A DNA stretch of 64,000 nucleotides. Source: Clostridioides difficile_A. Its GTDB lineage: Bacteria; Bacillota; Clostridia; Peptostreptococcales; Peptostreptococcaceae. A program made the position numbers and the translations under genes. Shown here in pieces: positions 55,213 to 64,000 of this stretch. Every line of letters starts with the position of its first letter. Positions within the stretch are counted from its first letter, which is position 1. The notes beneath the pieces are model-generated. The model was not told where the DNA came from. It saw nothing but the letters and a program-made list of their open reading frames with translations, and ran no database searches. Location: NCBI GenBank assembly GCA_945909635.1, contig OX246690.1, positions 2,914,001-2,978,000 of the forward strand, in the 5' to 3' direction.

Positions 55213-56688
55213 TTATAATAAAATAGTTATAATATTAGAGCTTCCTTCATTTACAATTTTTTGTAGAGTCTTTTGCATCTTAACTCTTATCTCTTCTGGC
55301 ATAGTATACAATTTACTCTGTAATTGTTCTTTCACTAAATCATGAAGTGACTTACCAAACATATTTGATTCCCATAAATCTGCTGGTTGCTCTTCAAACA
55401 CCTCCATAAGATATTTTATCATCTCTTCACCTTGATTCTGATTACCAACTATTGGAGAAACTTCTGTAGATATATCTGCCTTTATAATATGAAGTGATGG
55501 TGCATTAGCTCTTAGCTTGATACCATATTGTTTTCCTTGTTTCATTATTTCTGGTTCCTCTAAACTAAGTTCTTCTAGAGAAGGAGCTACTACTCCATAT
55601 CCTTTTATCTTAGCATCTACTAAAGCACTTTCTATTTTATCATACTCATTCTTAACCTTAGATAATCTAGTTATTAGACTAAGCAATTGATAATCTCCCT
55701 CAATTTTAAATCCACTCTTTTCTTCAAGGACATTATAGAATAAATCTTGCTTTGTCTGTAAATCAATATTTATAACGCCTTCTCCTAACTCTACATTATC
55801 AACACCTGTATCCTCCAAAAACTCTAACTCAGAAAATCCTTGCATAATTCCTTCTATATCTCTTATTTTTCCTATATCTATGATACTTTGTTTTAATGTT
55901 GTTATTATGCTACTTTTTATCCAGTGATTTCTTTCTAGACCTTCAACCCATTTAGGTAAATTAATTCTTATTTCTGTAAGTGGGAAATCATACAATACAG
56001 CTTCCATAACTTCCTCTATATCATCTTCTTCCATTTCAACTACATTCATTGGAAGAACTGGAACTTCATACTTTTCTTCCAATTCATTTCTAAGCATACT
56101 TGTTTCCTCACTTTTTGGACTTAGTGTATTTAAAACAACAGCAAATGGTTTTTTAAGGCTTTTTAATTCTTGTATAACTCTTTCTTCTGGCTCTACATAA
56201 CTTTTTCTGTCAATACCAGTAACTGAACCATCTGTCAACACAACTACTCCTATTGTAGAATGATCTTTTATAACTTTTTTAGTTCCTATTTCTGCTGCCT
56301 TTTCAAATGTCATAGCTTCTTGTGACCAAGGAGTTGATACCAATCTTTGTTTTCCACCTTCCTCATGCCCTAAAGCTCCTTCAACTATGTATCCAACACA
56401 ATCTACCATTCTTACTTTCAGAGATACTGTGTCTTTTATTTTAATTTCTACGCCATCTGCTGGTACAAATTTTGGTTCTACTGTCATTATAGTTTTACCT
56501 GAGCCACTTTGAGGTATCTCATCTCTTGTTCTATCCTTCTTAAACTCATTGTCTATGTTTGGTATAACCAACTTTTCCATAAATTTTCTTATAAAAGTTG
56601 ATTTTCCTGTTCTTACAGGACCCACTACTCCAATATATATATCCCCCTGAGTCCTTTTGGATATATCTTCGTATATGTTATTATTCAT
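55213..56688 (-). CDS. spoIVA: Stage IV sporulation protein A (coat basement ATPase)
   Basis: Cytoskeleton-like ATPase that polymerises on the outer forespore membrane as the base of the spore coat. ATG 56688 follows AGGAGG and gives 491 aa. Walker A GPVRTGKST is at about residue 28, followed by DCVGYIVEGALGHEEGG and VLTDGSVTGIDRKSYVEPEERVI with conserved catalytic Thr/Asp region; the C-terminal part (about 340-491) is the oligomerisation domain. The N-terminus (YEDISKRTQGDIYIGVVG) matches the family. Presumably mother-cell (sigma-E) expressed; no certain sigma-E promoter was found in the AT-rich upstream region. Confidence 0.96.
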   Translation of the reverse strand: MNNNIYEDISKRTQGDIYIGVVGPVRTGKSTFIRKFMEKLVIPNIDNEFKKDRTRDEIPQSGSGKTIMTVEPKFVPADGVEIKIKDTVSLKVRMVDCVGYIVEGALGHEEGGKQRLVSTPWSQEAMTFEKAAEIGTKKVIKDHSTIGVVVLTDGSVTGIDRKSYVEPEERVIQELKSLKKPFAVVLNTLSPKSEETSMLRNELEEKYEVPVLPMNVVEMEEDDIEEVMEAVLYDFPLTEIRINLPKWVEGLERNHWIKSSIITTLKQSIIDIGKIRDIEGIMQGFSELEFLEDTGVDNVELGEGVINIDLQTKQDLFYNVLEEKSGFKIEGDYQLLSLITRLSKVKNEYDKIESALVDAKIKGYGVVAPSLEELSLEEPEIMKQGKQYGIKLRANAPSLHIIKADISTEVSPIVGNQNQGEEMIKYLMEVFEEQPADLWESNMFGKSLHDLVKEQLQSKLYTMPEEIRVKMQKTLQKIVNEGSSNIITILL

Positions 56689-56940
56689 ATTATTCCTCCT
56701 ATACATCTAATCTTATTAAATTATATTTAGAGTTAGGGGTTAATATTCTTAAAATAGAAAAATAAAGACTAGCAATATTAATTTCCCCTACATACAGAAA
56801 CTGGTAAACTTTAAGGTGGATTAAATTTATTAAAATCCATTATATTAAAAAGATATAATGACAATCATGATAACTATAAATTGCATATAAAATAATTTAT
56901 TATACTGTATATACATAGACTATGCTATATAAAATTAAAA

Positions 56941-56967
56941 TAGCCCTCTTTATATTAAAGAGGGCTA
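56941..56967 (-). terminator. Terminator of gpsA
   Basis: Perfect 12-bp stem TAGCCCTCTTTA/TAAAGAGGGCTA with 3-base loop and T-run on the minus strand, 40 bases past the gpsA stop. The remaining 56689-56940 gap is AT-rich and likely holds the spoIVA promoter. Confidence 0.9.
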
Positions 56968-57006
56968 AAACAAATTTATTATTTTTTTATTTTGTATTAC
57001 AATGAC

Positions 57007-58026
57007 TTATATCTCATCACCTAAAACGACTTCTTCCATTTCATGCTTTTTACTTCTCATCATTAGTTCTATTCCAACTTCCTTAGGATCTGAACCTTTG
57101 TTTATTACAGAATATATAGCATTAGTTATTGGCATGTCTATATTCAATTTCTCAGCTACATCGTGTGCTACTTCAGTGGCAGTTATACCTTCTACAACCA
57201 TCTTTACTTCTTTTAAAGTATTTTCTAGGCTCATACCTTGACCTATAAGTATACCAGCTCTTCTATTTCTACTATGCATACTTGTACAAGTAACAATTAA
57301 ATCTCCTATACCTGAAAGACCTGCAAATGTAGACACATTAGCTCCCATAGCAATTCCAAGTCTACTCATTTCACTAATACCTCTTGTCATAAGAGCAGCT
57401 TTTGCATTATCACCATATCCTAATCCATCACATATTCCAGCTCCAAAGGCTATAATATTTTTTAATGCTCCTCCAAGTTCTACTCCAACTATATCTGGAT
57501 TAGTATAAACTCTAAGCTTAGGGCTCATAAATAAATCTTGTATCATCTGTGCTATTTTTAAATCTTCAGAAGCTACTACTACTGTAGTAGGGATTTCTCT
57601 TGCTACTTCTTCAGCATGAGATGGTCCAGATAGTATTACATATGGATTTTGTGGTAATTCTTCTTCACAGACTTGAGATAATCTAAGTCCAGTACCTTTT
57701 TCAAGACCTTTTGCCACATTAACAATAACTTGTCCCTCTTTTATAAATGGTTTTATTTTTTGGCAAGTACTCCTTACAGCCTGTGATGGAACTGCTAAAA
57801 TTATCACTTTACAATCTTTTATAGTTTTGTCTATGTCAGTACTTATAGTTATATTATTTGGAAATAATACTCCTGGTAAATAGTCTGTATTTTCTTTAGT
57901 CCTATTTATTTTTTTAGCTTGTTCCTCTTTTCGAGTCCACATACTCACATCGTTACCTTTTTTTGCAAGACCTAAAGCTAATGCACTTCCCCAACTTCCA
58001 GTACCTAATACACATACTTTCTCCAT
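57007..58026 (-). CDS. gpsA: NAD(P)-dependent glycerol-3-phosphate dehydrogenase
   Basis: Makes sn-glycerol 3-phosphate for phospholipids. ATG 58026 (AGGTGGTG upstream), 339 aa. The Rossmann motif GTGSWGSALA is at the N-terminus, VNVAKGLEKGTGLRLSQV near 108-125, and the catalytic domain has GALKNIIAFGAGICDGLGYGDNAKAALMTRGISEM (about 183-218). It follows plsY, the next step in the same pathway, by 30 bases. Confidence 0.96.
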   Translation of the reverse strand: MEKVCVLGTGSWGSALALGLAKKGNDVSMWTRKEEQAKKINRTKENTDYLPGVLFPNNITISTDIDKTIKDCKVIILAVPSQAVRSTCQKIKPFIKEGQVIVNVAKGLEKGTGLRLSQVCEEELPQNPYVILSGPSHAEEVAREIPTTVVVASEDLKIAQMIQDLFMSPKLRVYTNPDIVGVELGGALKNIIAFGAGICDGLGYGDNAKAALMTRGISEMSRLGIAMGANVSTFAGLSGIGDLIVTCTSMHSRNRRAGILIGQGMSLENTLKEVKMVVEGITATEVAHDVAEKLNIDMPITNAIYSVINKGSDPKEVGIELMMRSKKHEMEEVVLGDEI

Positions 58027-58056
58027 GTTTAACACCACCTGAGTATAATATATTTA

Positions 58057-58671
58057 CTATTCTTTCTTTTGACCAATCTTTCTCTCTGTCCCATTTAATA
58101 ATCGCTTTATATTTGCTCTATGATTATATATTACTGATGCAGTTAAAAACAAAGCTACTATTAAACCAGCTTTATTTTTTACTATAATCATAAATATTGG
58201 TGAACATCCGATTCCTACGACAGAACCTAATGAAACATACTTTGTTATAACTACCACCAATATAAATACTGCTAGACACATTAGTGTTATTACTGGATTT
58301 ACAGCAAGCATTGCCCCTAACGAAGTTGCAACACCTTTACCTCCTCTAAACCCTAAAACTGCTGGCCAATTATGACCTGCTACAACACATATAACTGCCA
58401 GATATCCAGCTAAAAGAGTATCTATACCAACTAATCTTGCTGCAAGCTCTGATATTAACACAGCCATTACACCTTTAAGAACATCTCCTAAAAATGTCAT
58501 TGCTCCTGCTCTTTTTCCAAGTGTTCTAAGTACATTTGTTGAACCTGCATTACCTGAACCTTGAGTCCTTATATCAACTCCAGCAATTCGCTTTGCAACT
58601 ATGTATGAAGTCGATATATTGCCTAAAAGATATGCAACAACAGCGATAATTATATAACTAAATATCTCCAC
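58057..58671 (-). CDS. plsY: Glycerol-3-phosphate acyltransferase PlsY
   Basis: Membrane enzyme using acyl-phosphate to acylate glycerol-3-phosphate. 204 aa, five to six hydrophobic segments, with all family motifs: GSGNAGSTNVLRTLG (about 37-51), GHNWPAVLGFRGGKGVATS (about 99-117) and NHRANIKRLLNGTE at the C-terminus. Partner of gpsA in the same operon; der is 33 bases upstream. Confidence 0.96.
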   Translation of the reverse strand: MEIFSYIIIAVVAYLLGNISTSYIVAKRIAGVDIRTQGSGNAGSTNVLRTLGKRAGAMTFLGDVLKGVMAVLISELAARLVGIDTLLAGYLAVICVVAGHNWPAVLGFRGGKGVATSLGAMLAVNPVITLMCLAVFILVVVITKYVSLGSVVGIGCSPIFMIIVKNKAGLIVALFLTASVIYNHRANIKRLLNGTERKIGQKKE

Positions 58672-58704
58672 TGAAATTCCCCCTTTTAGTTATATTTTAA
58701 ATAT

Positions 58705-60030
58705 TTATTTCTTATTTTTTTGTCTATACTCAAATTTTATGGAAGTTCCTTCAAATCCAAAGTTTTCTCTTATCTTATTTTCAAGATACCTTTGATATGA
58801 AAAATGAGTTAAGTCCTTATCATTTATAAACAATGTAATCTTAGGAGGTCTAATGTCTGTTTGAGTTCCATAGTAAATTTTTAACCTTCTACCTTTATCA
58901 GACGGTGGTTGATTTAACATTACTGCTTCTCCAATTACCTCATTTAATGCTGAAGTCGATATTCGCTTAGAATGTTCATTTGATACATACTCAACTGTAT
59001 CCAATATCTTATTCATTCTCTGATTAGTCTTTGCAGAAACAAACACAATTGGAGCATACATCATAAATGGGAATTTTTCTTTTATATCTTTTGTGTAATT
59101 ACTCATAGTCTTATTATCTTTCTCTATTAAATCCCATTTATTGATTACAAATATACATCCTTTACCTTCATCATGTGCTATACCAGCAACTTTTGTATCT
59201 TGTTCTGTTACACCTTCTAAGGCATCTATTACAATTAATACTACATCTGCTCTATCTACAGCACTCATGGCTCTTATTACACTGTATTTTTCTATTGTCT
59301 CATATATTTTACTTTTTCTTCTAAGCCCTGCTGTATCTATCAAAAGGAATTTCTGTCCATTCTTCTCAAAATAAGTATCAATTGCATCTCTAGTAGTACC
59401 TGCAATCGGACTTACAATTACTCTTTCTTCTCCAAGTATTTTGTTAAGTATAGAACTTTTACCTGCATTTGGTTTACCTGTTATAGCTACTCTTATTATA
59501 TCTTCTTCATACTCTGTATCTAATCCTGCTGGAAAATTTTCAACTATCTCATCTAATAAATCTCCAAATCCCATACTATTAGCTCCTGAAACTGCAAAAG
59601 GAGTTCCAAATCCTAATTCATAAAAATCGTATATATTGTCAAATTGACTCTGACTATCAATCTTATTAACTACTAATATTACTGGTTTTTTTGTCTTTCT
59701 AAGTAACTGTGCAATTTCCTTATCAGCTGCTGTTATTCCAGCCTTACCATCAACTATAAAAAGTATTACATGTGACATGTCCATTGCAAGCATAGCTTGA
59801 CTTCTCATTTGAGATAATATTATGTCTTCGCTATCAGGTTCAATTCCTCCTGTATCTACTAATGTAAAATACTTATCTAACCACTCTACTTCAGCAAATA
59901 TTCTATCCCTTGTAACTCCAGGTGTATTTTCAACTATCGATATCCTTTTTCCTGCAAATTTATTAAATATTGTAGACTTACCAACGTTTGGTCTCCCAAC
60001 TACAGCTACAACTGGCCTACTTATACTCAT
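58705..60030 (-). CDS. der: Ribosome biogenesis GTPase Der (EngA)
   Basis: Tandem GTPase needed for 50S assembly. 441 aa: GTPase 1 (about 5-165; GRPNVGKST, DTGG, NKID), GTPase 2 (about 178-345; GKPNAGKSS, DTAGLRRKSKI, NKWD) and a KH-like C-terminal domain (about 350-440; RRLKIYYGTQTDIRPPKITLFIN). Full length and intact; first or early gene of der-plsY-gpsA. Confidence 0.97.
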   Translation of the reverse strand: MSISRPVVAVVGRPNVGKSTIFNKFAGKRISIVENTPGVTRDRIFAEVEWLDKYFTLVDTGGIEPDSEDIILSQMRSQAMLAMDMSHVILFIVDGKAGITAADKEIAQLLRKTKKPVILVVNKIDSQSQFDNIYDFYELGFGTPFAVSGANSMGFGDLLDEIVENFPAGLDTEYEEDIIRVAITGKPNAGKSSILNKILGEERVIVSPIAGTTRDAIDTYFEKNGQKFLLIDTAGLRRKSKIYETIEKYSVIRAMSAVDRADVVLIVIDALEGVTEQDTKVAGIAHDEGKGCIFVINKWDLIEKDNKTMSNYTKDIKEKFPFMMYAPIVFVSAKTNQRMNKILDTVEYVSNEHSKRISTSALNEVIGEAVMLNQPPSDKGRRLKIYYGTQTDIRPPKITLFINDKDLTHFSYQRYLENKIRENFGFEGTSIKFEYRQKNKK

Positions 60031-60057
60031 GTTGTTTCTCCTTCCATCTTTTGTTTT

Positions 60058-61398
60058 CTATTTTAAAATTTTATCCACAAAGTCTTTTCCTTCATTCAAA
60101 CATGGGATAATTTTTATTTTCATAAGTTCTTCTAATTGATTTAATTCAATATTATCTAAGAAAATTTCTTCATCTGCTTTTAGCATACTTCTTGTTATAT
60201 AAAGAGCTTCTCCTAATTCTTTATTTTCAAGTTGCTCTCTTAAATCTTTAGCTGTTAAAAGACCTGATACAGTTATTGTCTCTCCAAAAAATTTATTTTT
60301 TATCTCATACACATCTACCTGAAGATTTTTAAACTTGTCCATCATAGCATTTGCCATACTCTGTATGAATTCATATGCAGAATGACCAGTAGCTATTGAA
60401 ACTCTTTTCTCTTTTTTAAGAATTTTTTCTGGTAATGTATTTAAATATTCTTCGATTTCTGATTTTAACTTACGTATCATTCCTACACCATCTTCAAACT
60501 GTAAAAAACCTTCATATTCTTCATATGTAGGTAACTCTCTATTAGATAATATATAAAATTCATCTGATAAAAAGGCAAATCGAGTCCCTATTTCATTAAG
60601 ATATTTTTTTTGCATATTGTGTATCTGTTCTATCGTCCTACTTGCACCTTCACTATCAAATATGTCTAGGTTTGCTAAATTTTCTCTGTGTTTTGTAATT
60701 CCAACTGGTACTATAGCAACACTATTTACGTATGGATAAAGTTGAGCTAATTCTCTTATTGTTCTCTCTAATTCTTTTCCATCATTTATACCTGGACATA
60801 AAACAATTTGACAGTTCATTTCTATATGAGCATCTGCCAATCTCTTCATTATACCATATAATTTTCCTGCAAATTTATTACTTATCATTTTTTGTCTTAA
60901 TTCTGGGTTAGTCGTATGCACAGATATATTTATAGGACTTATTCTATATTTAATGATATTATTTATATCTTCTTCACTCATATTTGTAAGTGTAACAAAA
61001 TTCCCTTGCAAAAAAGATAGTCTCGAATCATCATCTTTAAAATAAAGAGTTTCTCTCATTCCTTCTGGCAACTGGTCTATAAAACAAAACATACATTTAT
61101 TTCTACAACTTTTAGCTTGGTCAATTATTGGATTTGTAAATTCAACACCCAAATCTTCGTCATAGTCTTTTTCTATCTCGTATATGTAGACTTCGCCATC
61201 TTTTTTTTGTATTTCTACTTCTAGATATTCATCACTTAGTAAGAATCTATACTCTATTATATCATGTATTGGCTGTTCATTCACAGATATAAGTAAATCT
61301 CCTATTTCTATACCCATTTCTTCTGCAATACTATCTTTGTAAACCTTACTTATAATGTTATTTATTTTTTTTACATTTACTTCCAATTTTTTCACCAC
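60058..61398 (-). CDS. DUF512 / radical SAM-like PDZ protein
   Basis: 446 aa of the TIGR03279-type family often annotated DUF512. The first 70 residues form a PDZ-like domain (IGDLLISVNEQPIHDIIEYRF). A CRNKCMFCFIDQLP motif with CxxxCxxC cysteines lies at about residues 98-111, typical of radical SAM [4Fe-4S] binding; then NISVHTTNPELRQKMI, GINDGKELERTI and VPVGITKHRENL. The DUF512 domain fills about 270-430. Substrate and role are unknown. Conserved next to der in clostridia, 27 bases away. Confidence 0.88.
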   Translation of the reverse strand: MVKKLEVNVKKINNIISKVYKDSIAEEMGIEIGDLLISVNEQPIHDIIEYRFLLSDEYLEVEIQKKDGEVYIYEIEKDYDEDLGVEFTNPIIDQAKSCRNKCMFCFIDQLPEGMRETLYFKDDDSRLSFLQGNFVTLTNMSEEDINNIIKYRISPINISVHTTNPELRQKMISNKFAGKLYGIMKRLADAHIEMNCQIVLCPGINDGKELERTIRELAQLYPYVNSVAIVPVGITKHRENLANLDIFDSEGASRTIEQIHNMQKKYLNEIGTRFAFLSDEFYILSNRELPTYEEYEGFLQFEDGVGMIRKLKSEIEEYLNTLPEKILKKEKRVSIATGHSAYEFIQSMANAMMDKFKNLQVDVYEIKNKFFGETITVSGLLTAKDLREQLENKELGEALYITRSMLKADEEIFLDNIELNQLEELMKIKIIPCLNEGKDFVDKILK

Positions 61399-61554
61399 TC
61401 TTTTGTATTCATCAAAGCTTATTATAATATATTTTCATATACGGTTTGTAAGTTTATTATATTTTATAATAGCATTTTTAAGCATTTCATGTCATAATAA
61501 CACATTTTAATTCTAATAGTCAATATAAGTAACTAGCTATAAAAAAGATTAAAA

Positions 61555-61601
61555 CAAATAATATTCAAATTTAAGTATTTTAAAAATTTGAATACTATTT
61601 G
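61555..61601 (-). terminator. Terminator of the YIEGIA cluster
   Basis: CAAATAATATTCAAATTT and AAATTTGAATACTATTTG arms (one mismatch) shortly after the small YIEGIA-partner gene, with an 11-base loop. The rest of 61399-61623 holds nothing else. Confidence 0.65.
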
Positions 61602-61623
61602 TTGTTAGAAATATTTTATAACC

Positions 61624-61824
61624 TTAATGTTTTACTATGATTAACGTTCCATTTGTCATATCATGAACCATTCCACCTACACACTTAGACATCAACATTG
61701 CCTTATTTTGTAAGTCTTTCTCATCGTTTGCATAAAATATTGGGCAACCTCCACCATTTTTCATATTCTTATCTAAAGTAACTATAGCTAGGGTATATTC
61801 GTTTAAACCTATATCCATTCCCAT
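61624..61824 (-). CDS. Small YIEGIA-associated (capping complex) protein
   Basis: 66 aa from ATG 61824, right after the TAA of the preceding gene, with AAAGGAAG upstream. Sequence: N-terminal GMDIGLNEYTLAIVTLDKNM, then a Gly-Gly-Cys and KCVGG stretch with two cysteines. It matches the small protein annotated as capping-complex subunit for YIEGIA, always found with YIEGIA-family genes in spore formers. Function not established; presumably a soluble partner of the membrane protein encoded just before it. Confidence 0.72.
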   Translation of the reverse strand: MGMDIGLNEYTLAIVTLDKNMKNGGGCPIFYANDEKDLQNKAMLMSKCVGGMVHDMTNGTLIIVKH

Positions 61825-61825
61825 C

Positions 61826-62758
61826 TTATGCACTTCCTTTCTTTCCTATTTTATAATTTTTTAGGGATAAGTTTTTACCTTTAGAACTTGAAAGTATTGG
61901 ACATGACTTTACAGCTTCCATTACTTTTTCTACATTCTTATCTATTGGTAAATAAGCAATCATTATACTTTCATCATCCTTATTTCTTCTAGGTAATGGT
62001 ACAAATGAAGGTTCTCCATAATCTCCATATAAACCTAACCTTGAATATATATTGTATACTATTGCTTGTCTTTGACCTGAATCAAATAATATTCCAGCAT
62101 TAGCATAATCTTTATTTTTAGGAATTATTTGTATTCCTACACCTCTATTAATATATACTTCTCTATCACTTTTTAGACCTATATTTGTTATCCCTTTTAA
62201 ATCTCCTACCTTCAATATCGACTCATTCACAAAACTAATCTCAGCAGGCATTACATCAGCTATATCTCCAATACTTTTTCTAGTAAGGAGTTTTTTTAGT
62301 ATAAAGGCTAATACTAATCCACAAACCGAACTTATTATCAAACTTACGCCTTCACTTATCTTTGTTTCTGCAAGTATTACATAATACAATCCTATTGTTA
62401 AAAAGGATGTAACTATACACATATAATTTCTTACTTCATAAGTTCTAGCTATCTCTTCTATAAATGCAGCGCCTCTCTTTACAAGTTGAACTTCCTCTAA
62501 GTTTTGTAATGTATTCCTTCTATTGGCTCTTACTTGTCTAAATTGTTCTGCTGCTAGAGATAAAAATGTTATAGATGTATAAGAACGATTTATAAGAGCT
62601 GGAACTAATAACGCTCCTAATGAAGAAGCGACAAATGCTAATATAAGCTGAGATAGCAAAACGTTTGGTTGTGTTGGGTACTGTTTTTGGTCTAAATTTA
62701 ACATTATAATTCTGGATGTCATACCAATAATAACAGCAACAAAAAATACTCTATCCAT
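61826..62758 (-). CDS. YIEGIA family membrane protein, copy 2
   Basis: 310 aa with four to five hydrophobic segments (about 3-20, 38-58, 118-135, 140-160). The family-defining motif appears as FIEEIARTYEVRNY at about residue 92. The C-terminal soluble half (about 170-310) has IADVMPAEISFVNESILKVGDL. Homologues are conserved in endospore formers, hence a spore-envelope or cell-envelope role is suspected. Similar to the neighbouring copy, so the two arose by duplication. Confidence 0.85.
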   Translation of the reverse strand: MDRVFFVAVIIGMTSRIIMLNLDQKQYPTQPNVLLSQLILAFVASSLGALLVPALINRSYTSITFLSLAAEQFRQVRANRRNTLQNLEEVQLVKRGAAFIEEIARTYEVRNYMCIVTSFLTIGLYYVILAETKISEGVSLIISSVCGLVLAFILKKLLTRKSIGDIADVMPAEISFVNESILKVGDLKGITNIGLKSDREVYINRGVGIQIIPKNKDYANAGILFDSGQRQAIVYNIYSRLGLYGDYGEPSFVPLPRRNKDDESIMIAYLPIDKNVEKVMEAVKSCPILSSSKGKNLSLKNYKIGKKGSA

Positions 62759-62802
62759 TAAATCACTCCTAAAATATTTATTCTAAAATTTTACATGTAA
62801 AT

Positions 62803-63735
62803 CTACAAAGTCTTCCTAGAAAAATCACTCTGTTTCCCTTTTGATGTTTCTATAATAGGTGTACTCTTTACTACATCTATCATGACATCTATATCTTTGA
62901 GTATTGGCATATATGGTATAACCACAGTACTTTTTTCTAGATTAGTCTTAGATATAGCCACAATATCAACCTCATCTACATCTTTATCTATACCCATATG
63001 AATAAATAGATTATGTATTATAGCTTGTCTTTGCCCTACATCATTTACTATTCCAAATGCACCTAAGTCTCTTGGTATAACCTCTATAGCTAGGCATTCA
63101 TTTTTATATTTTTCTCTTGTACTTTCTAGACCTATATTAGTTATTATTACTCCATTTACTGTTAAAATAGGCCCTTCAAAGCTTATTTTTGCAGGAACTA
63201 TATCTGCTATGTCTGCTATGCTATTCCTTCTTAAAAACCTTCTAAAAATTAAACCAACAAGAGCTCCTGATACAATAGCTAATACTGTACAATAAAAAAA
63301 GCTAAGGTCATACTTTCTTGCAAAAACAATGTAAACTATAGAAGATACTAATGCAGAAAAGAGACTTATATAACTTCTAGATTCATAGGTAGAGGCTATT
63401 TCTTCAACATAAGCATCTCCTTTTGGAACTAATTCTTCATTATCAATATTCTTTAATGTTATTCTTTCTTGTTCTGCAAGTCCTTGAAATTGTTGTATTG
63501 CTACTGCAAAAAAAGTCAATGCTGAAAACTCTTTATCTATAAGTGCAGGCAATGCTATCGCACCTAATGAAGCTGAAAGCCCTGATATTATTATCTGTTC
63601 TAAATAATCTTGTGGTCTTGATGGGTACTGTTTGTCTGTAACTCTTAAAACTAATCCTCTACATAATACTCCTACAACTAATGCAACTATAAAAGAGTGT
63701 CTAAATAAATTTGCATTCAATAAACTTTCTTCCAT
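62803..63735 (-). CDS. YIEGIA family membrane protein, copy 1
   Basis: 310 aa, same architecture as copy 2: hydrophobic segments in the first 160 residues, motif YVEEIASTYESRSY at about residue 104 and soluble C-terminal part with IADIVPAKISFEGPILTVNG. Both copies contain the matching VNDVGQRQAII or LFDSGQRQAIV block near residue 235. They are probably two subunits of one complex with the small protein downstream. Function unknown. Confidence 0.85.
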   Translation of the reverse strand: MEESLLNANLFRHSFIVALVVGVLCRGLVLRVTDKQYPSRPQDYLEQIIISGLSASLGAIALPALIDKEFSALTFFAVAIQQFQGLAEQERITLKNIDNEELVPKGDAYVEEIASTYESRSYISLFSALVSSIVYIVFARKYDLSFFYCTVLAIVSGALVGLIFRRFLRRNSIADIADIVPAKISFEGPILTVNGVIITNIGLESTREKYKNECLAIEVIPRDLGAFGIVNDVGQRQAIIHNLFIHMGIDKDVDEVDIVAISKTNLEKSTVVIPYMPILKDIDVMIDVVKSTPIIETSKGKQSDFSRKTL

Positions 63736-63779
63736 TTTCTCAGCTCCTTCTCTTATATAGTTTGTGCAAAAAACAAAAA

Positions 63780-63805
63780 AAATTTCCTTCTATTTAAGGA
63801 AATTT
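63780..63805 (-). terminator. Terminator overlapping the histidine kinase stop
   Basis: AAATTTCCTT/AAGGAAATTT stem whose loop contains the kinase stop codon (TAG at 63790-63792 on the minus strand), followed by a T-run. Confidence 0.75.
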
Positions 63806-64000
63806 TTTTGTAGTATTGTAACAATAAATTCACTACCAATACCAAGCTCACTTTTGACTTTTATACATCCATTTAGCGATTTAACTATATGCTTAGTTAT
63901 AGCCAATCCTAAACCCGTTCCTCCTACGTCCCTACTTCTTGCTTTATCTACTCTATAGAATCGCTCAAAGATACGTTCTACATCTTCTTTTGGTATACCT
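63790..64000 (-). CDS. Sensor histidine kinase, C-terminal fragment
   Basis: Only the last 70 codons are inside the window; the gene continues past 64000. The visible part is the end of the HATPase domain, reading FERFYRVDKARSRDVGGTGLGLAITKHIV (F and G2 boxes) and SELGIGSEFIVTIL. This is the PhoR/WalK-type kinase pattern. Its response regulator would be further along and cannot be seen. Confidence 0.88.
   Translation of the reverse strand, partial: GIPKEDVERIFERFYRVDKARSRDVGGTGLGLAITKHIVKSLNGCIKVKSELGIGSEFIVTILQKNFLK

Noticed and set aside
1..64000. Mobile elements, prophage, tRNA or rRNA genes
   Set aside because: No transposase, integrase, phage structural gene, tRNA cloverleaf or rRNA segment was recognised; the window is ordinary chromosome.

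Overview
The window is AT-rich, low-GC Firmicute chromosome. Gene content and order (fmt-def-priA-coaBC-rpoZ-gmk-yicC-dapF; pyrR-uraA; rluD-lspA; ileS-divIVA-ylmH-yggT-sepF-yggS; spoIVA-gpsA-plsY-der) are those of an endospore-forming, anaerobic clostridium. The combination fits Clostridioides difficile or a very close relative in the Peptostreptococcaceae; this is recognition from memory of protein sequences, not a database match. No rRNA, tRNA, transposase, prophage or CRISPR array was seen. Almost all genes lie on the minus strand, so operons read from high to low coordinates.

Layout (low to high coordinates). 1-8.7 kb: a housekeeping operon (dapF, yicC, gmk, rpoZ, coaBC, then priA, def, fmt and a DUF116 gene cut by the window edge). 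8.8-12.2 kb: a C-rich hairpin plus terminator, a threonine aldolase and, on the plus strand, rqcH. 12.2-16.4 kb: an antibiotic-resistance-type ABC-F ATPase behind a ribosome-type attenuator, then pyrR-uraA behind a PyrR attenuator. 16.5-19.5 kb: rluD-lspA, a NodB deacetylase and a DksA/TraR-type zinc protein. 19.5-23.1 kb: cstA with a LytS/LytTR pair, resembling pyruvate-sensing modules. 23.3-23.5 kb: a well-formed small RNA candidate on the plus strand. 23.6-29.6 kb: an AbgA-like amidohydrolase, an MFS transporter and a second threonine aldolase behind a sigma-54 promoter, divergent from a PrpR-type sigma-54 activator. 29.7-33.5 kb: mtnN-trpS under a tryptophan T-box, and an amino acid permease with a structured leader. 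33.7-38 kb: an M24 peptidase, degV and tetR around a 16-bp palindrome, a 29% histidine protein and a YitT protein. 38.2-45.3 kb: ileS (isoleucine T-box; altered HIGH motif) and the division cluster. 45.6-48.8 kb: pfoR-like, DUF711/PFL and ACT genes. 49.1-55.1 kb: three tandem paralogous secreted, membrane-anchored proteins of unknown function. 55.2-64 kb: spoIVA, gpsA, plsY, der, a DUF512 radical-SAM-like gene, a small YIEGIA partner, two YIEGIA membrane proteins and the tail of a histidine kinase.

The most promising undescribed material is the three-gene surface-protein array next to spoIVA, the small RNA at about 23.3 kb, the sigma-54 amidohydrolase/aldolase operon, the attenuated ABC-F gene, the leader of the amino acid permease, and the swapped GVHH signature in IleRS.
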